Source: JAIVGV01 sp035295985 (GTDB lineage: Bacteria > Acidobacteriota > Blastocatellia > Pyrinomonadales > Pyrinomonadaceae). Taken from it: DNA of 6,471 bases. The position numbers were made by a program, and so were the translations under genes. Below the pieces are notes generated by a model, which saw only the letters and a list, made by a program, of their open reading frames with translations, was not told the DNA's origin and searched no databases. Positions 5,987-6,471 of the stretch are shown piece by piece. The first letter of the stretch is position 1; the number at the start of each line of letters is the position of its first letter. Location: the NCBI GenBank assembly GCA_035295985.1, contig DATHBT010000128.1, forward strand, positions 1 to 6,471, read 5' to 3'.

Positions 5987-6020
5987 CAATCCGCAATCCG
6001 CAATCCGCAATCCGCAATCC
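5987..6020 (+). repeat. CAATCCG heptamer array just before the second ATPase gene (4.9 units)
   Basis: Four perfect CAATCCG units (5987-6014) plus CAATCC end seven bases before the ATG at 6028. The array occupies the place where a Shine-Dalgarno would be expected. It is in direct orientation to the array at 4331 and inverted to the one at 5882. Confidence 0.95.
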
Positions 6021-6027
6021 TTCCCTG

Positions 6028-6471
6028 ATGGCCGAAGCGCAAGCAAACTTTTACGTCATCGGGGGGACGCTCCAGAGCAGCGCCGCCTCCTACGTCGCGC
6101 GCCGCGCAGACCTCGATCTCTACGAGGGCCTGCGCGCCGGGCGCTTCTGCTACGTGCTGACCTCGCGCCAGATGGGCAAGTCGTCCCTGATGGTGCAGAC
6201 GGCCGTGCGGCTGCGCGACGAAGGCGTGGCGGTCGCCGTCCTCGATCTCACCGCCATCGGCCAGAACCTCACCGCCGAGCAGTGGTACGACGGGCTGCTC
6301 AACCGGGTGGGACGCCAGCTCGACCTCGAAGACGAACTCGAAGACTTCTGGCTCGACAACGAACGCCTCGGCCCGCTGCAACGCTGGATGTTGGCCGGGC
6401 GCGAAGTTGTGCTTAAAGAGCGAAAGGGCCAGATCGTCTTCTTCGTCGATGAGATCGACGCCGTCCGCAGC
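6028..6471 (+). CDS. AAA-like (AAA_35-type) ATPase, N-terminal part (cut by the window edge)
   Basis: The first 148 residues are visible. They form the nucleotide-binding core of an AAA-like NTPase: an opening FYVIGGTLQSSAASYVARRA (8-27), Walker A TSRQMGKSS (45-53, Lys51) without the usual first glycine, a conserved VLDLTAIGQNLTAEQWYDGL (71-90), DLEDELEDFW (99-108), and Walker B IVFFVDEID (136-144). Proteins with this N-terminus often carry WD40 or other sensor repeats downstream; that part is outside the window. The module is related to the C-terminal domain of the preceding gene but clearly diverged from it, so it is a neighbour of the same superfamily and not a recent duplicate. The ATG has no Shine-Dalgarno because a heptamer array precedes it. 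The frame, which is that of the upstream gene, stays open back to 5920. Function is probably signalling or conflict-related; partner unknown. Confidence 0.9.
   Translation, partial: MAEAQANFYVIGGTLQSSAASYVARRADLDLYEGLRAGRFCYVLTSRQMGKSSLMVQTAVRLRDEGVAVAVLDLTAIGQNLTAEQWYDGLLNRVGRQLDLEDELEDFWLDNERLGPLQRWMLAGREVVLKERKGQIVFFVDEIDAVRS

Noticed and set aside
4331..6020. Heptamer arrays as a CRISPR-like array
   Set aside because: Units are contiguous seven-base repeats without unique spacers, and no cas genes are present.
6028..6471. Second ATPase as a recent duplicate of the preceding ATPase domain
   Set aside because: Outside the Walker motifs the two share little (for example GARQMGKT versus TSRQMGKS and different flanking motifs), so they are distant members of one superfamily.

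Overview
The window is a GC-rich (roughly two-thirds G+C by eye) bacterial chromosome segment. Weak evidence suggests an Acidobacteriota-like soil or environmental organism: the pairing of class III cyclase and AAA-like ATPase domains, the style of Crp/Fnr protein, and intergenic heptamer repeats of the GGATTGC type. No rRNA, tRNA, transposase or CRISPR array is visible, and the taxonomic call is inference only.

Layout. The left half (1-3319) is read entirely on the minus strand. In order of transcription it holds a Crp/Fnr-family regulator (2633-3319), an MHS-family MFS transporter starting at a TTG codon (993-2486), a small six-helix membrane protein of unknown function with a near-perfect Shine-Dalgarno (282-893), and the beginning of an aminoglycoside-phosphotransferase-like kinase that runs off the left edge (1-about 210). 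A 305-bp divergent intergenic region (3320-3624) carries promoter-like sequences facing both ways. The right half is on the plus strand: a 752-residue three-domain signalling protein (class III nucleotidyl cyclase, TIR, AAA-like ATPase; 3625-5883), then a second AAA-like ATPase (6028 to the right edge).

The main interest is the right half. One polypeptide joins a cyclase that keeps its metal and transition-state residues but not the usual base-selecting pair, a TIR domain with the expected catalytic glutamate, and an NTPase module with intact Walker A and B motifs. The cyclase and TIR parts are joined by a linker encoded by a 174-bp repeat element bounded by 27-bp inverted repeats and exactly 58 codons long. 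That element contains a CAATCCG heptamer array. The array recurs in inverted orientation over the stop codon of the same gene, and again in direct orientation just before the next ATPase gene, in the same reading frame. Exchange between the two direct arrays would remove 1656 bp (552 codons) and fuse the cyclase in frame to the second ATPase, so the arrays look like possible domain-shuffling points.

How the genes may work together is inference. Cyclase-plus-TIR recalls cyclic-nucleotide/TIR immune signalling (Pycsar and CBASS have TIR effectors), but no cyclic-nucleotide-binding domain is visible in the fusion. The divergent Crp-like protein has the right fold but lacks the usual phosphate-binding arginine. 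The transporter, membrane protein and kinase show no obvious link to the signalling genes.
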